From Cycas panzhihuaensis (taxonomy: Eukaryota; Cycadophyta), in assembly GCA_023213395.1 (NCBI GenBank), contig CM041465.1, forward strand, positions 7,378,001 through 7,442,000: DNA of 64,000 bases, given 5' to 3'. Made by a program: the position numbers and the translations under genes. Shown piece after piece: positions 1 through 11,640 of the stretch. Below the pieces are notes generated by a model. The model was not told the origin of the DNA. It ran no database searches and saw nothing but the letters and a program-made list of their open reading frames with translations. Position 1 is the first letter of the stretch. Each line of letters begins with the position of its first letter.

Positions 1-17
1 ATAATAAGCAGGTATGC

Positions 18-514
18 ATGATGAGCATGTTACATCAACTCTGCACGATGTTAGAAGACCAAGGACCAGGGTTTTGGAAATTGGTCAAAAATTACAAACA
101 TAAAGAAGACAATTACAAAAGCCTACAACACTTGTATGGAGAATTATAGAAGGAGCTTAACAAAACAAAGGACTCACTACAAAATAAGGAGGACGAATGT
201 AATCAATTAAAAAGAAAAAAAATCAGGAGATGCACACACAATAAATGATATATGTACAAAGAATTAGTGGACTTGAGGAAGATATGCATCGAAGTGACAA
301 ACAGAATAATAACTTATCCACTAAGTTATAGGAGGAAAAATCTTGTAATGAGCATGTCCTATAGTATGTCCGAGTGATGAGTCAAGAGAATCAAAAATGG
401 CAATGGAAAGTAGGTTTGGATCCATTGTACTCTACAGTAGCAACAAATCGCAAGACAAGACCTTCATCTAAAACACTCTATCCAGGATTAGCAACTATAG
501 CACCAAATCCATAG
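18..514 (+). pseudogene. Decayed coiled-coil ORF between pol and the 3' LTR
   Basis: A Lys/Glu/Gln/Asn-rich reading frame can be followed from ATG 18 through a TAG at 147-149, with a frame change around 235-280, to a TAG at 512-514. The peptide is hydrophilic and heptad-like (for example KELNKTKDSLQNKEDE), which suggests a coiled coil. The in-frame TAG codons are one C-to-T change from CAG. Its place just upstream of the polypurine tract matches the extra or envelope-like ORFs known between pol and the 3' LTR in some plant LTR retrotransposons. I do not recognise the family. It could also be the C-terminal end of a polyprotein. It is broken and not expected to make a protein. Confidence 0.4.
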
Positions 515-581
515 CCACATCTTCTGTATATGCATCAGTCTATGTATATTCTTGTATATATTTAAGTGAGACACTCTAGTC

Positions 582-599
582 AAAAAAGAGAAGGGGGGG
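582..599 (+). other. Polypurine tract
   Basis: An 18-base run of only A and G, ending in seven G, lies four bases before the LTR that starts at 604. This is the expected place and composition for the plus-strand DNA primer of an LTR retrotransposon. Confidence 0.75.
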
Positions 600-603
600 T
601 AGG

Positions 604-1088
604 TGTTAGCACCAATTTTGCTTAGGGTCATTATGTTTACAAGTTGGATATGTTGGATGCGATAATTAATAAGACAAGGATGTTATGTTATGTAGCACGA
701 TGTTAACAAATAATTATTTGGGAAAAGTCGTTGAGAGAGTCCTTACGACGAGCCACCTCATGAAGTATATGTAATGAGATTAGGCATAATTGGGATGGTC
801 GAATTGTCGAGGGCATAGCCATATTCTATGTTACGCATCCTAATACTAGTGAATGGTACGAGACTAGTGTTGTATGATCATCTACTTAATACATTTTGTG
901 CACGGCAATGATATTGTACTTTGCTTTGATATAATAATAAAGAAGTACATCGAATGATATCTTGTATATGTACATGTATTTGTTACCTGTGTTGGATGTT
1001 TGTACGTGTGGTTGCATGATGATGTCGTTGCATTGTGAAATCTCTCTCTCTCTCTTCCTAGAAGGGGACCTGAGACAACAAACTAACA
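604..1088 (+). repeat. 3' LTR (485 bp) of the plus-strand retrotransposon
   Basis: The segment starts with TGTTAG and ends with CTAACA, a perfect 6-bp terminal inverted repeat, and follows a polypurine tract. The five bases after it (1089-1093, ATACT) would be one copy of the target duplication; the partner is outside the window. A short CT run (about 1039-1056) lies near the right end. Confidence 0.75.
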
Positions 1089-1549
1089 ATACTTCTTCCA
1101 ATAACACAATCATGTGCTTAGATATTCATTAATGCATTCTCTTTTTTTTTTTTTTTCAAATTGGAGGAGGAATTCTTATATCATGATCAATGATAGGCAC
1201 TTTAGATTATGTATTGAACTTACTTGGAAGCAATATAAAAAATACAATAAATGCAAGCTAATAAATGTCACTACATTCTGCATTTCCCTCATAATTATAT
1301 AATGCAATCAGAACTATGATTGCTAAGTCGTTTGTCCCTAAATATAGCCATCTCTTGTTTTTGTATGTGAGATTAAAGAGGATAGAGCATCTAAGAGCAA
1401 AGAAATCAGATTGTGAACATTAATTAAGTTATGGACTTACTGCAAACAATAGAAATAAAAGTTAGCATGGATTGTGTTGGTTGGAAGTTAATAGTGAAGA
1501 ATTTAGTATCTTTTATAAAAGATGAGTAAGCATCATTAATTCTAACCCA

Positions 1550-1763
1550 AAAGTAGTCATCCTAAAAGTAAACATAGAATATAGTTATTATTATTAATTT
1601 GAAGGTGATAATGATGCGTGCAGGACTTAGATCAATGGAAGTCAACTAAAACTATAAAAGTAGTCAACCTAACATAAACATAAAATATAATAATTATTAT
1701 TAAATTTGAAGGCAATGATGACATGTGCAAATGTGAGATTGGTGGAAGTGAACCTAAAGTAGT
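1550..1763. repeat. Imperfect tandem duplication, about 107-bp period
   Basis: Two adjacent copies begin with AAAGTAGTCA at 1550 and 1657 and continue through a TTATTATTA core, a TTTGAAGG motif and a GGAAGT end. Several substitutions separate the copies. No coding frame is evident. Confidence 0.6.
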
Positions 1764-2111
1764 AAAAGACGTTAGGGTTACATGGAGGCAAAGAAGGTGA
1801 AGAGGATAGAAAAGAGATGGCCAATAGAAATTAATAAAAAGACAAAATAAAAATCACATTAAACTTATCAGAAATGATGTAGAATGATAAATATCAAACT
1901 CATAAAAATACTTGCATAAAAATAAATTGGGTAAATATTGAGCCATCTAAAAACCAAATGATTGAGATGTTTGAAAGATTATAAACCACTTTTAGTGGAG
2001 AAAAAACAATTGTGAAAGGATTTGTGCATATGTATTAAGTTGACAATTATTTTATTAATAATGACCAACATAATTTTATTTTATTTTTTAAGATTCAATT
2101 TTTTTTTCCAA

Positions 2112-2395
2112 AGACTGGGGGTGTGGGGAGGAGTAGGCAAACGTTTTGTACACTTATGCCTTATTTTATATATATAGATAGATAGATAGATGCTAATATA
2201 CATACACACACACACACATATATATGTGTGTGTGTGCATGTGTATTAGACTGGGGGCGCAAGGAGGAGCAAGCAAATATTTTGTACACTTATATCTTATT
2301 TTATATAGATAGATAGATACTGATACACACACACACACACACACATATATATGCATATATATGTGTATGTTTTTATGGATATATGTATATACACA
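2112..2395. repeat. 135-bp tandem duplication carrying GATA and CA microsatellites
   Basis: Two copies start with AGACTGGGGG at 2112 and 2247, share TTTTGTACACTTAT and a TATTTTATATA stretch, and each ends in a (GATA)n tract followed by a (CA)n tract. Differences between copies are mainly transitions. Confidence 0.7.
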
Positions 2396-3019
2396 CACAC
2401 AATATAGATATGCTAATTTTACTTTGGCCTACAAGCACTAACTCAACAATGGAGTATCTCGTAGGCCAACTCATTGCCACTTCACACGATAAAATGTACC
2501 TACCACACAATAAATGATAAACACATCCTAATGACACAATTTCCTAGATAAGCTCCAATCTCTCACTCCCCAATATTAGGTACATAAAAGGAATAACTAA
2601 GGCTTGTCAATGGCCATTCTTCTTGAATACTTGTCATTTCTTTCAAATCTTTACAAGTTTTATAGTTAATTCGTTTGGGATTAGATTTGGGGTGTGCAAC
2701 AATGGTGAAATTTGAGAAACCAACCAAAACCTGTCACAACTAACTGAAGGCACACTAAAATCCTAGTTTAAACATTATGCTTTTATTAATGAAAGCACTA
2801 GTTTAAATATTTGAAATCGTATTTCTTGATTTTATCTCATTTTCAAAATTTGATGTTCGAGTCAACTACTGAATGTGCCAAAATAGTTTAGTTCAATCCC
2901 ATTTCTTTTGTTTGTTTGCTTCTTCTTTTTTTCGTATGATATTCAGCAACAAATCAAGAGCAAGTACAAATGACCTGTCAAGACTATTCTAAACACCACC
3001 CTGTGTTTGTAATAAATAT

Positions 3020-3071
3020 GTATGTATACACACACACACACACACACACACACGTGTATGTGTGTGTGTTA
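3020..3071. repeat. (CA)n-(TG)n microsatellite
   Basis: A run of about 14 CA units passes into CGTGTATGTGTGTG, so the tract is partly self-complementary and could fold back. Confidence 0.8.
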
Positions 3072-3708
3072 ATTTAAACATTTATTCAAATAACTTGAAT
3101 TGTTCAATCCGAGGATGCACATACAAAGTCACAATCCGACTTCAACACCTAACTCTTGCTATTTTCTAATCTCCATTGCTCCCATCCCCTAAGTGGATTT
3201 GGAAGAAACTTGATCAAAATTTAACAAGATCTGAGGTGTTAGGCATTTTTGTTTAATCTAACAACCTCTGCTTGACCCTATGTGTCAATCAAGCTTGCGG
3301 CTTGTCTTGCATTTTTCCCAAGATGGGTTGGTAGTCATGGCAGCTGACTTAATGAGGGTATCGCATGGGAATGAGAAACTAATGTGGTTCGTTCCTTTTT
3401 TTTGTTGATGTAAACAATTCTTTCAATTTAATGTTGATGCAATTTTCAACAACCAGAAAAAGCATATATAAATAAAACAAACAAGCTGACTTCCAAGAGC
3501 GTACCAAACTCCTCAATGCCTATGGTTGCAAGATCCCACTTAATGTGAGAAAGTCAAAAGATGAAAAAGTTTTCTATAGAAGAAACAAGTCCTGCTAACA
3601 GCCTTCCAAGGATAGGGATGTTCATATCATTACGCATATCCCCGCCCACCAAATGGAAAATCATGCACAAGAAACAAATCTCTAGACTCCTGCAGCAAAT
3701 CAAAGTAC

Positions 3709-3920
3709 CTGAATTTCAAGAGGGTGCCCATGAATGCCCATGCGTCGATCAATCATACAAGACCCATCTGTGACTAGCAATGTGGGAAACATATCAAACC
3801 CATCTGCTAGGCACAACTTCAAAATCAATTTGATGCCTGTTTGAACATCCACCCTCTCTTGCAGAGCATAATCACCAGTTATCTTTCCATAAGCTCTCAA
3901 CATGATAATCCACCAAAGCC
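3709..3920 (-). CDS. A/N-INV: Invertase exon 3
   Basis: This 212-bp exon begins with the last two bases of the split Gly codon and encodes LWWIIML through HGHPLEIQ, including the strongly conserved [10 protein letters not shown] block. The acceptor AG is at 3922-3921 and the donor GT at 3708-3707. The following family block (starting ALFYSAL) is absent from the window. Confidence 0.88.
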
Positions 3921-5399
3921 CTGTCAAAACAACACTAAAGTCACTTCCGACCACTACTTGAGTTGCTCCATAGTAAACATATAGAGCAAAAGGCCCATAA
4001 AAGAATATTAGAGTTAATCTATTTTGGGTGGGACAAGATTCATATAATATTTTGAGCTGAACTATCAAAACAAGAACGCTAGAGTTATCTCGATGGTAAA
4101 CATTGAGACATAAAACGCTGGTAAAAGAATGCCGAAAATTGTTGAGCTTTTTCATGCAACAACAGTCATGAAATGGTTTAAGCTGAACGGTAGCTTAGGC
4201 TTCAATGAATCCTTACCAGAATCAACAGGAGCAACACGGCCAATTGCTGACTCTCCAAAATCTGGATCCAAAACTTCCTCGAATGCTTCATTGCTGCCAT
4301 CAAGAGGCACAGTTCTAACTTTAAAACTAGCAGGCATCAATCCCTGTCCTGGGGAATAACAATCCACAGTCTTTTCCCAGCTCTGACATTGCAAAATGAA
4401 AGGAAATAACCAATCAGAATTTCTAACCATGTATTCAGCTTTGGCTTAAGTCTACATATTCCAATGAAAACATGGGCGAAGGTGCAACAATTTTCTTTGA
4501 GTTATAAACAAGTATACTAAACATAGGTACAGGTTACAAATAATAGTGGATTGAAACATTAAATCTAGATGCCATCGTAACTCTTTAACCTTCAAAAAAT
4601 AAGAATAACACAGAACCCCAAAACACAGAAAGGCAGAAAAACACCAGAACCAAAAGCTACAGCAGCAAGTTACCTGCAACTGAAGGGTGTGAAGAAGGAA
4701 ATTCCGGACAATCTCTGTCTCTCCTTTAAGCATGAATGCAAGAGCTGACGGAACAAAATCCCTAATGAACACCTGATCATAGTTCAGGGGTGATGAATCG
4801 GAGGGATTGTTGGCAGCAACAGTCCCAACTGGACTTCCACAGTAATTAACAACAGCAGCTCTGAGAAGTTTCCATGCCTCTTTCTCACAAGCCGATTCCT
4901 CCCTTGAAGGAATCGACACAGCTTCATCATTGGAAGACCTACTATCTTCCAAACGAAAATCGCTAAGATTTGCTTCGTGGATCCTTTCAACTTCGAGAGG
5001 ATTTACCGTCAGACTTTGAACATAAATTCTCTCTGGCCTCACTTTCTCGGTTACAGGCCCAGTTGTTGAAGAAATAGTACTTTCTTCTGAGATTTTGTGG
5101 AAAACAGCAGAAGCCCCCTTAGAGCTCCTACTCTCCAAATCCTCCTGTACAAATTCAGCATGAGCAAATCCTGACAACGCCCTTCCGTTAACTTTGGGAG
5201 AAGCTACAGATTTTTTGAAGGAGGCGTGCCTAAACCACGATGATTTGTGACGAAACCCCAACGATTGTCTGGGTTGAGACGATGAAGAAACAGTCGTTGT
5301 TCTCACAGATAAGGATTGTTTGTGTACAGAACAACAGCGACTGAGCCATCGACTGCACGGATTTGCTGTCAATGACCCAAATGAATTGCTTGGACTCAT
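3709..5399 (-). CDS. A/N-INV: Alkaline/neutral invertase (GH100), exons 1-3, C-terminal half missing
   Basis: The product hydrolyses sucrose to glucose and fructose. Three exons join in phase: 5399-4674, 4382-4217 and 3920-3709, giving about 368 codons against the usual 550-680 for the family. Each intron end has GT/AG. The first 80 or so residues are rich in Ser, Arg and Lys and nearly free of acidic residues, which suggests an organelle-targeting peptide, as in the mitochondrial/plastid subgroup. Family blocks seen include [68 protein letters not shown] and [17 protein letters not shown] chose the ATG at 5397-5399; the frame stays open upstream to an ATG at 5598-5600, but that part looks unlike the family. 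Exon 3 ends in CAG followed by GT, so a further exon is expected leftwards, yet none is found in the next 3.7 kb. Either intron 3 is long and runs out of the window, or the gene is truncated. The reading frame itself is undamaged. Confidence 0.88.
4217..4382 (-). CDS. A/N-INV: Invertase exon 2
   Basis: This 166-bp exon runs from [14 protein letters not shown] to PVDSG. The acceptor AG is at 4384-4383 and the donor GT at 4216-4215. It ends after the first base of a Gly codon, which exon 3 completes with GG. Confidence 0.9.
4674..5399 (-). CDS. A/N-INV: Invertase exon 1
   Basis: This 726-bp exon gives 242 codons: the targeting region, a variable linker, and the start of the catalytic domain up to FLLHTLQLQ. 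The donor GT is at 4673-4672, directly after a CAG codon, a position where the next family block (SWEKTVDC) begins in exon 2. Confidence 0.88.
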
Positions 5400-5827
5400 G
5401 ATTAATGATGATAATCTTGAGCGGAGATCCGGATGATCATATACAACCCTCGATTGCCTTGCTATCAACAACAAATGACGAATAGATCTAAACCCACAAC
5501 CAAAATGCCCAGGCCCTGGCAAACAAAATTTACGCAAAACTTGATGCTTTACAGTGGCCAGATTGATTGTACCTTCGGACCCCTTCCCAGTGCACACCAA
5601 ACTTACGAGCGCCCAACGGCAAACGGCGTCTCCAAGGACTCTCGCTCGTTCAAACCGTACCCCACTTTCGCAAATATGAAAAACCTCAAGAAATTTCCCA
5701 CGCCGAATGGAAGATCGAAATCCAAGGCCGACGGAGATCCGGAGAGCGATGACAATGCCTTCCGTTCCCCTTCCCCAGAAAAAACCAAACCCAACTCCCT
5801 CACTTTTTCTTGGAAGCTTCCCCGGTC

Positions 5828-5841
5828 ATTAAATTATATGT
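5828..5841 (-). promoter_or_regulatory. Possible TATA element for the invertase gene
   Basis: On the minus strand this reads TTACATATAATTTA, an AT-rich TATA-like stretch about 430 bases before the chosen start codon. Transcription starting some 30 bases further on would give a leader of about 400 bases containing short upstream ATGs. This is a weak match and no other promoter element was used to support it. Confidence 0.22.
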
Positions 5842-5843
5842 AA

Positions 5844-8800
5844 CTCACACATCCACACGGATATGCTTCCCCTTTATCCCCTCTCCAAATTCAAACCCTC
5901 CCACCACAACTTTTGTTTCGGATGTCACCTTCCGCAAACGCACCGTCTTTCTATCGCGTCGCACACCCCTCACAAACGCAATCCATCTCTAATTTCTTCC
6001 ATCAAATATCATCTCTTCTTATCCCGCTTTCTGTTTTGTCTGAATGCAATTGCTCCTCAATATTTGCTCTCCCACGGCCACGCATCTCTATCTCTCTCTA
6101 ATTAATACTCGGCTTTTCTTAATTAAACGTTATTTTATTAATTAAAATTTTGTGTTTCAAAATAAAGGTACGAGTTTGAAATAGACACATGTAAGCATCA
6201 AATTCAAAAAATAAATGTAGCAGTGGGTTAACAAATCTAAAGACGGACTCAACTCGTTTGGTGTCTTCCACAACAAATGAATCTCCTCGTTAAAGGGTGA
6301 CATGAGTGTGTAACATGTATTTGTGGTTAATATTTTCTCAAACGCAATTTAACGACATCAATTAATCTATACAACCTTTAAACATAGTATTGCAAGCCAC
6401 ACTAGTCTATACAATTAAGCTCTTTTTCTCTACATCTACTAAGGTTTGATATTTGCGGCATTTTTTAACCTTCGATAAGTCTTGATCCAAAGACTTTCAC
6501 TAATGTGCAATCTTCTTCCACTTATATTAAATTATATATATTCTATAAGTTTCATTATAAAGACTTTGCACATTGCATTAATCTAATATTTCCAGCGATT
6601 AACTTCCAACAATTTCTTGGACTTGAACCCACAACATGAGACCAATCTATAGGGTAAATAAATTACCCCTTAATCACATGGGAAGTTTGACTTACCATGG
6701 TTTTTATTATGGTTAATTACTTCCAACCATTGAAAACAACTATTCCATGCCTCATAGAAGTACAATAACAAAGGTTTAAACATGGTGTTAATATTAAAGT
6801 TAGATTAGATTATATGGATAAAGTTTCTCAAGTTCTTATTAAATATATTCACCTGAGAATATAATTAATGAGTTGCTTTGTATGGTTTAAAATAACAAAA
6901 CCATTAACATGTGGATATAATGAGATTGTATTGTTAAGAATTATAATAGTCAAAGGGTTTGTATATTTTTTAGCATATATTTCCTCTTAACCATGGAAAA
7001 ATACCAATTTATTATAAATGAGGTAATTAAGAACCCCTTATTACTTAACATTTAGTAGTTTTGAGTAAGTAAAATATGTTTATATTTTAAGATAATATAA
7101 CCTACTTTGCTTTATTAATATAATATGAGTCTTCAAACGGTAATAAGATTAGCGACCCAATTAAACAAAATCTAGACTTTTCCACTACATTATACATTAA
7201 CACTTAGAGCAAATTAAAATTGTTTTATTGTGCTTTGTCCCATTTTTGGCGCAGCTAAGTTTGTGCTTTACTCTATTTGTTGCTGGGATTTAATTAAGTG
7301 ATTTTTTTAATTATTGGTTACATGATACAATTGACGAATACTTTGGTGTGTGATTATGGCTCCCCTCCTTACCTATGACGTGAGATCTTTATGTGTAACA
7401 TTATACAATACCTCCAAGCTTGCTCTAAGTGACATCTTTAACATTTTCTCAAAGTTTAAACCCTTCAAGCATATTCCTTACTGTTTTGTTGTTTTCTTGA
7501 TCATAACCTCAATGAGTCATATCATCTTGTCAAACTTTTGTACGCCTTTTTATGACCTTTTTGTGAAAAAAGACAAATAGTATTTTTTCTAACATTTATC
7601 ATGTTCTCGTAATAGATGTCACATTTTTTGCAATAATCATCACTTTTTTTTTCATATTATCACATTTTCTATACGATCAATTTCTGTTTATCAACTCATC
7701 ACATTTTTCATAATGGCCTAACAACTCAATTTATTATGTTTTGTCATGTTTTCTTAAGAACATCATGTTTTTTGTTATGGTTTGTCATTTTTTCTTAAGA
7801 ACATTGTGTTTTTCACTATTTTGGGCATAAAAAAATAATGAAATGTCATCTTTTTCACTTTTTTTATTGTAATTTTTTTGCAAAATTATGGGTCATCAAC
7901 CCACGAGTCTACCCCAACCCCTCCCTCTCATTTTTTCTATAAATAAGACCTCTATTTATGAAGAAAAGTATAAGAAAAATATTTTTGCAATGCAGTGCTA
8001 TTAGATTTTCCACTCACCCTTTGCAATTTTATTTACAACCTTGGAGAACATTATTTGAAGGCTAATTTTAGGCTTTTGACTAAAGAACTTGTATTTGGGG
8101 TTGTTCATACCTAAGGCCATTATCCTTTCTTCCATTTGCCACTCCCTTCTAAATTTTCTCCCCTCTCTTGTACTAAAAGTCCTCACTCTTATTACCTTTC
8201 TTTCTTCAAGAGTATCTCCCTCATTTGTTTAGCTTATTGGAGCATTGGGCTATAGTGATTGGAAGTTACCAAGCACTGATATGAAGTATCCATTTTCCTC
8301 CTTCCTTAGGTTGGATGCTTGTTAATGAGCTTATTTTAGTCTTATCATATTTCTTTAGTCACTTTTATGCTTTATGATGTGTATGAGCTTTTGAGTCATG
8401 TTTTTTTGGGATTACGAATAACTAAGAATTCAATTCATTTTACTTCTGAAATAGGCTTTAAACTCTAATTTCCTATAATCGTTTTGGTTTCATGCTTGAT
8501 TTAGGTTTCCTTATCAAAGCTTCTACCGATAACTTGGGAAAAGTTCACAAATATAACTAAAGTGCTATTGAATTTTCCTTAGGGAGGTGAGTGGCCCTAT
8601 TAAGGAATTTTAAAAGAAGTATTAAGCCCTTCCCCATAAAGTTTTTAAGCTTCTTACATGTTGTCTTACCACTAACATTCCTCAATTGTAATAGAAATAC
8701 TACCAAAATTTTAGTAAGAAATTTGTTGCTTTGGCCTTAGACTTGATTTCATCATTAGGATAAATACTTCTTATGCTAACTTAATCATCTTAAGTGGATC

Positions 8801-9883
8801 TACTTAGAGAATATCCTTGGCTCCTTAAAGAGTGAAAGGTACACAATTCTTCATCATTTTATCGCTTTAAATTACCCTCACTCTTTTGTAATCTCTTATA
8901 ATTTATCTTAATTAACATGAAAAGAAAAGAGGAAAGAATTAAAGATGTCTATTTACTTGATGGGATATGACTCTTTCTTCTTTGATTGTTGAAAGTTTTG
9001 AGTGCTTATTTTGTGTTCAAAAAAAAAAAAAAAAAAAGAAAGAAAAGACTCATTAGTTTGCACTTTCCTTTTGAAATTATAAAATGAAAGATAAAATCAT
9101 ATTAAGAAATTTGTACTGGGATAGATATAAGTGTGATTAAAGAACCCAATCATCTTTCCTTATGTGTGCATATTTCTATTTTCAACTTAGCTTAAATAAA
9201 TAAAAAAGAGAAAGAGGAAGGAACTCATTCATCTAAGTTTCATTTAGGTTTTCTTTTTCGATTGCTTGATTATGTGGCATAGTCTAAATTCTTTGATGTA
9301 TTCATGGAATCATAAAATCATCCGTAGCATGCGTATTAGGTATTTATTCTTTGAGTATTCCCTTGCTAAAAGGAGGGGTCACTTGGGTATCTACTTAAAT
9401 TTCATCACTAAAGGAGAGGCGTGGCCTTACACATAAGGTGGATTGTATCTTCTTCTTGTATTCTAAATGGGCCAATGGTAGCCAACTACCCTTTCTACAT
9501 GCCCATGCATGTAGTTTAGAGAGTTGAGGGAACATCATTTGCCCCATTAAGAGCCATCTCTTGTCATCTCTTTCACCTTTTAGAGTTAAGTAAACATGTT
9601 GAAATCATATGCAGGCACTTTTAGATCTTTCCACACTTGTAAGAGTGGAAATGTTACTAGAATGATGGCTCTCTAACATCTTATTTGTAATCAAATCAAT
9701 CCTAAGGTCCTAATTCCTTCTTGTCTTTTTTCCATATCAATCTTCCTAATCCATTTTAGTTAGAGTTCCATGGTTTCTTACCCTTTTTGTCTTAAGCAGA
9801 GGGCTAGCTTAGATCTTTCTTTTAGGAGGGTTGGGGTGAATAGAGTATAGTAAGCTTAGGGACATCTATATTCAGGTAAGGGC
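5844..9883. other. Gene-free AT-rich region, probably old repeat
   Basis: No conserved protein is visible on either strand. A TATAAATA box lies at 7938-7945 in a setting that resembles an LTR promoter, but no LTR ends could be found. Two near-identical pieces containing TTTTCTTAAGAACAT at about 7747 and 7790 form a local duplication of about 43 bp. An A-rich run of about 18 bases lies near 9020. Gypsy-A is inserted at the right edge, splitting sequence that resumes at 16320. Confidence 0.5.
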
Positions 9884-10254
9884 TGAGACGTTTCTTCTCA
9901 CCAACACTCTTAAGATAGTAGAGAATTGACAATTATAGTAGCATTTTCTTATCCAATGGAGCAAACAAATTAACCAAGAGTTTCACAAGAACACCAGAGC
10001 GTTAAATGATCACTAAAGATAGAAAGTATCGCAACACAATCTTTGTAAAATGTTCTATCAAGGTGACCATCATTTACAATTTATGACCCTTATATAGACA
10101 AAAGAGGGTCTTATATATGTAATCTTATTAGTGGCCTAAGCAGCCTTACATTCTATTAAACGATAGTGACCATACATACCATTGGCCCGCTAGACGGCAC
10201 ATGCACAAAGTTCTATAATGGTTTACATAACTTAGCCGGATAAGTTATGTAACA
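9884..10254 (-). repeat. Gypsy-A 3' LTR
   Basis: On the minus strand it begins TGTTACATAACTTA and ends ACGTCTCA. It matches the LTR at 15949-16319 along its full 371-bp length with scattered transitions; for example the terminal ACGTCTCA here is ATATATCA in the other copy. Confidence 0.93.
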
Positions 10255-10270
10255 AGTCCCCTCCCCTAAG
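10255..10270 (-). other. Gypsy-A polypurine tract
   Basis: The minus strand reads CTTAGGGGAGGGGACT immediately before the 3' LTR, the standard plus-strand primer. Its TAG is also the stop codon of the chromodomain frame. Confidence 0.85.
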
Positions 10271-10760
10271 ATGTCGAGTCCTCGAGGCATGTGAGATGTG
10301 GGTGCTCCTTAACAAACTCATTAGACTCCCAAGTTGCTTTATCAGAGTTGCAGCCTATCCACTATATCAAATATTCTAAAATAGATCGATTTCAGAGATA
10401 ACGTTGTCTTGTAGCCAGTATACATTTTGGAGGTATGAACAAGGTTTTCTCTCCCTCTAAAATTGGATGGGTTGTCTGGGGAATATAGGTTTTGCTTATA
10501 AACTTCTGAAAATAGGAGACATGAAAAACATTATGGATGTTTGTGGTGGGGGGAAGGTCGAGAGCATATGCAACTTCACCAATACGTTTAAGGACTTTAT
10601 AGGGGCCATAATATTGAGGGCTAAGTTTGTGGTTCTTATGATGGTGAAGGGATTGTTGCTTATAAGGTTAGAGACGAAGGAATACAAGATTCCCAATATT
10701 GAAGAAGCGATTAGAGCGGTGGCAGTTTGTTAATTATTTCATTCGATTTTGGGCCATGGA
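10266..10760 (-). pseudogene. Gypsy-A integrase C-terminus and chromodomain remnant
   Basis: On the minus strand one reads GPYKVLKRIGEVAYALDLPP and NIHNVFHVS, the usual linker after the integrase core, then a chromodomain with EYLI, a stop, WIGCNSDKATWE, SNEFVKEHPHL and a TAG at 10268-10266. The stop inside the chromodomain is TAG next to Trp where CAG is expected. Frame changes separate the two blocks. The chromodomain is a histone-mark reader in active relatives. Confidence 0.75.
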
Positions 10761-11170
10761 TAGGTTTTATTTAAGGGTGTGGAGAATTTCGTCCATGTGC
10801 TACAATTTTTGTTGTATTGTTGTCATGTAGAGGTTAGTAGCCAGCATGTGGTAGGACGATGGGGGATACCCATAGAGGGCCAAAAATAGAGACATTCCAA
10901 TGGCTGAATAGTGTGAGGAGTTGTACCAATACTAAGTTAGGGCTAACCATGATGTCCATTTAACTAGTGGTCAGATGCAAAGCAACGTAAGTAGGTCTCC
11001 AGAGTTTTCTTAAGGGCCTCAGACTGGCCATCGATCTATGGATGGTATGCAGAACTCATGTTGAATGATGTTCCTGACGCGTGGAATAGCTCCTGCTAGA
11101 AGGAGCTAGTGAATTTAGGATCGTAATCACATACAATGGTGGATGGAAAACCGTGCAAACAAAATATTGT

Positions 11171-11640
11171 CTAGATGTAGATGTCAGCGATACATGGAGC
11201 TTTATAGGTTATGTGGATAGGTAAGAAGTGGGTATATTTTGTCAATCGATCTATGACTACTAAAATGGAGTCAGATCTAGCAGATGGTAGTAGGCCCCTT
11301 ATAAAGTCCATGGCAATATCTTTCCATTTACCTTGTGGGATGTGCAACAGTTCAAGGAGGCCTGGTTGGGGTTTTGTATCAGCTTTGTTACGTTGGCATG
11401 TGTCGTATTCTGAGATAAAGGTAAAGATGGTAGATTTCATTTATGGCGAAAAGAAATCATAACAAATCCTACGGTAAGTTTTATCAAAACCAGAATAACC
11501 GCCAAGAGGGGAAGAATGATATTTTGATAAAATTTGCAGGATAAAAGCTGAGTGGGGATGTACGAATATGCGATTTTGGTATAAAAGAAGATTATTATGG
11601 ATGGACCAATCCGTATAAATGTGGACCTTATTAGCCTAGT
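11171..11640 (-). pseudogene. Gypsy-A integrase core remnant
   Basis: The frame 11440-11171 contains CQRNKAD (end of the HHCC zinc-binding region), LHIPQGKWKDIAMDFI and SILVVIDRLTKYTHFLP, the first catalytic-Asp regions of a gypsy integrase. Upstream parts at 11437-11640 are in other frames. Integrase would insert the element's cDNA into host DNA; this copy is broken. Confidence 0.85.

Larger units (their letters stand above)
1..603 (+). mobile_element. 3' internal end of an LTR retrotransposon, truncated by window edge
   Basis: This stretch lies directly 5' of a polypurine tract and an LTR, so it is the last part of the internal region of a plus-strand LTR retrotransposon whose 5' portion is outside the window. 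No reverse transcriptase or integrase motif is visible here. The element lies opposite in direction to the invertase gene at 3709-5399 and would be inside that gene's third intron if the gene continues leftwards. Superfamily cannot be assigned from this end alone. Confidence 0.7.
1089..3708. other. Non-coding; putative intron 3 of the invertase gene
   Basis: The sequence to the left of invertase exon 3 begins, on the minus strand, with a GT splice donor at 3708-3707. I searched it by eye on the minus strand for the next conserved invertase exon and found none. It holds two short tandem duplications and a CA/TG microsatellite, listed separately, and otherwise AT-rich sequence with no recognisable gene. 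Confidence 0.5.

Noticed and set aside
4784-4990. Second minus-strand frame inside invertase exon 1
   Set aside because: It lies in another frame of a clearly coding exon and has no family match.
5433-5843. Plus-strand open frame of 136 codons opposite the invertase 5' region
   Set aside because: It overlaps exon 1 and the leader in antisense, and its peptide resembles no family. It is best read as a shadow of the GC-richer invertase 5' region.
7930-7960. TATAAATA box as a promoter of a real gene
   Set aside because: No coding region follows in either direction for kilobases. It is more likely a relic of an old LTR or chance in AT-rich DNA.
10467-10733. Plus-strand 88-codon frame in Gypsy-A
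   Set aside because: The complementary strand at this place reads as the integrase tail of the chromovirus, so the plus frame is a shadow.
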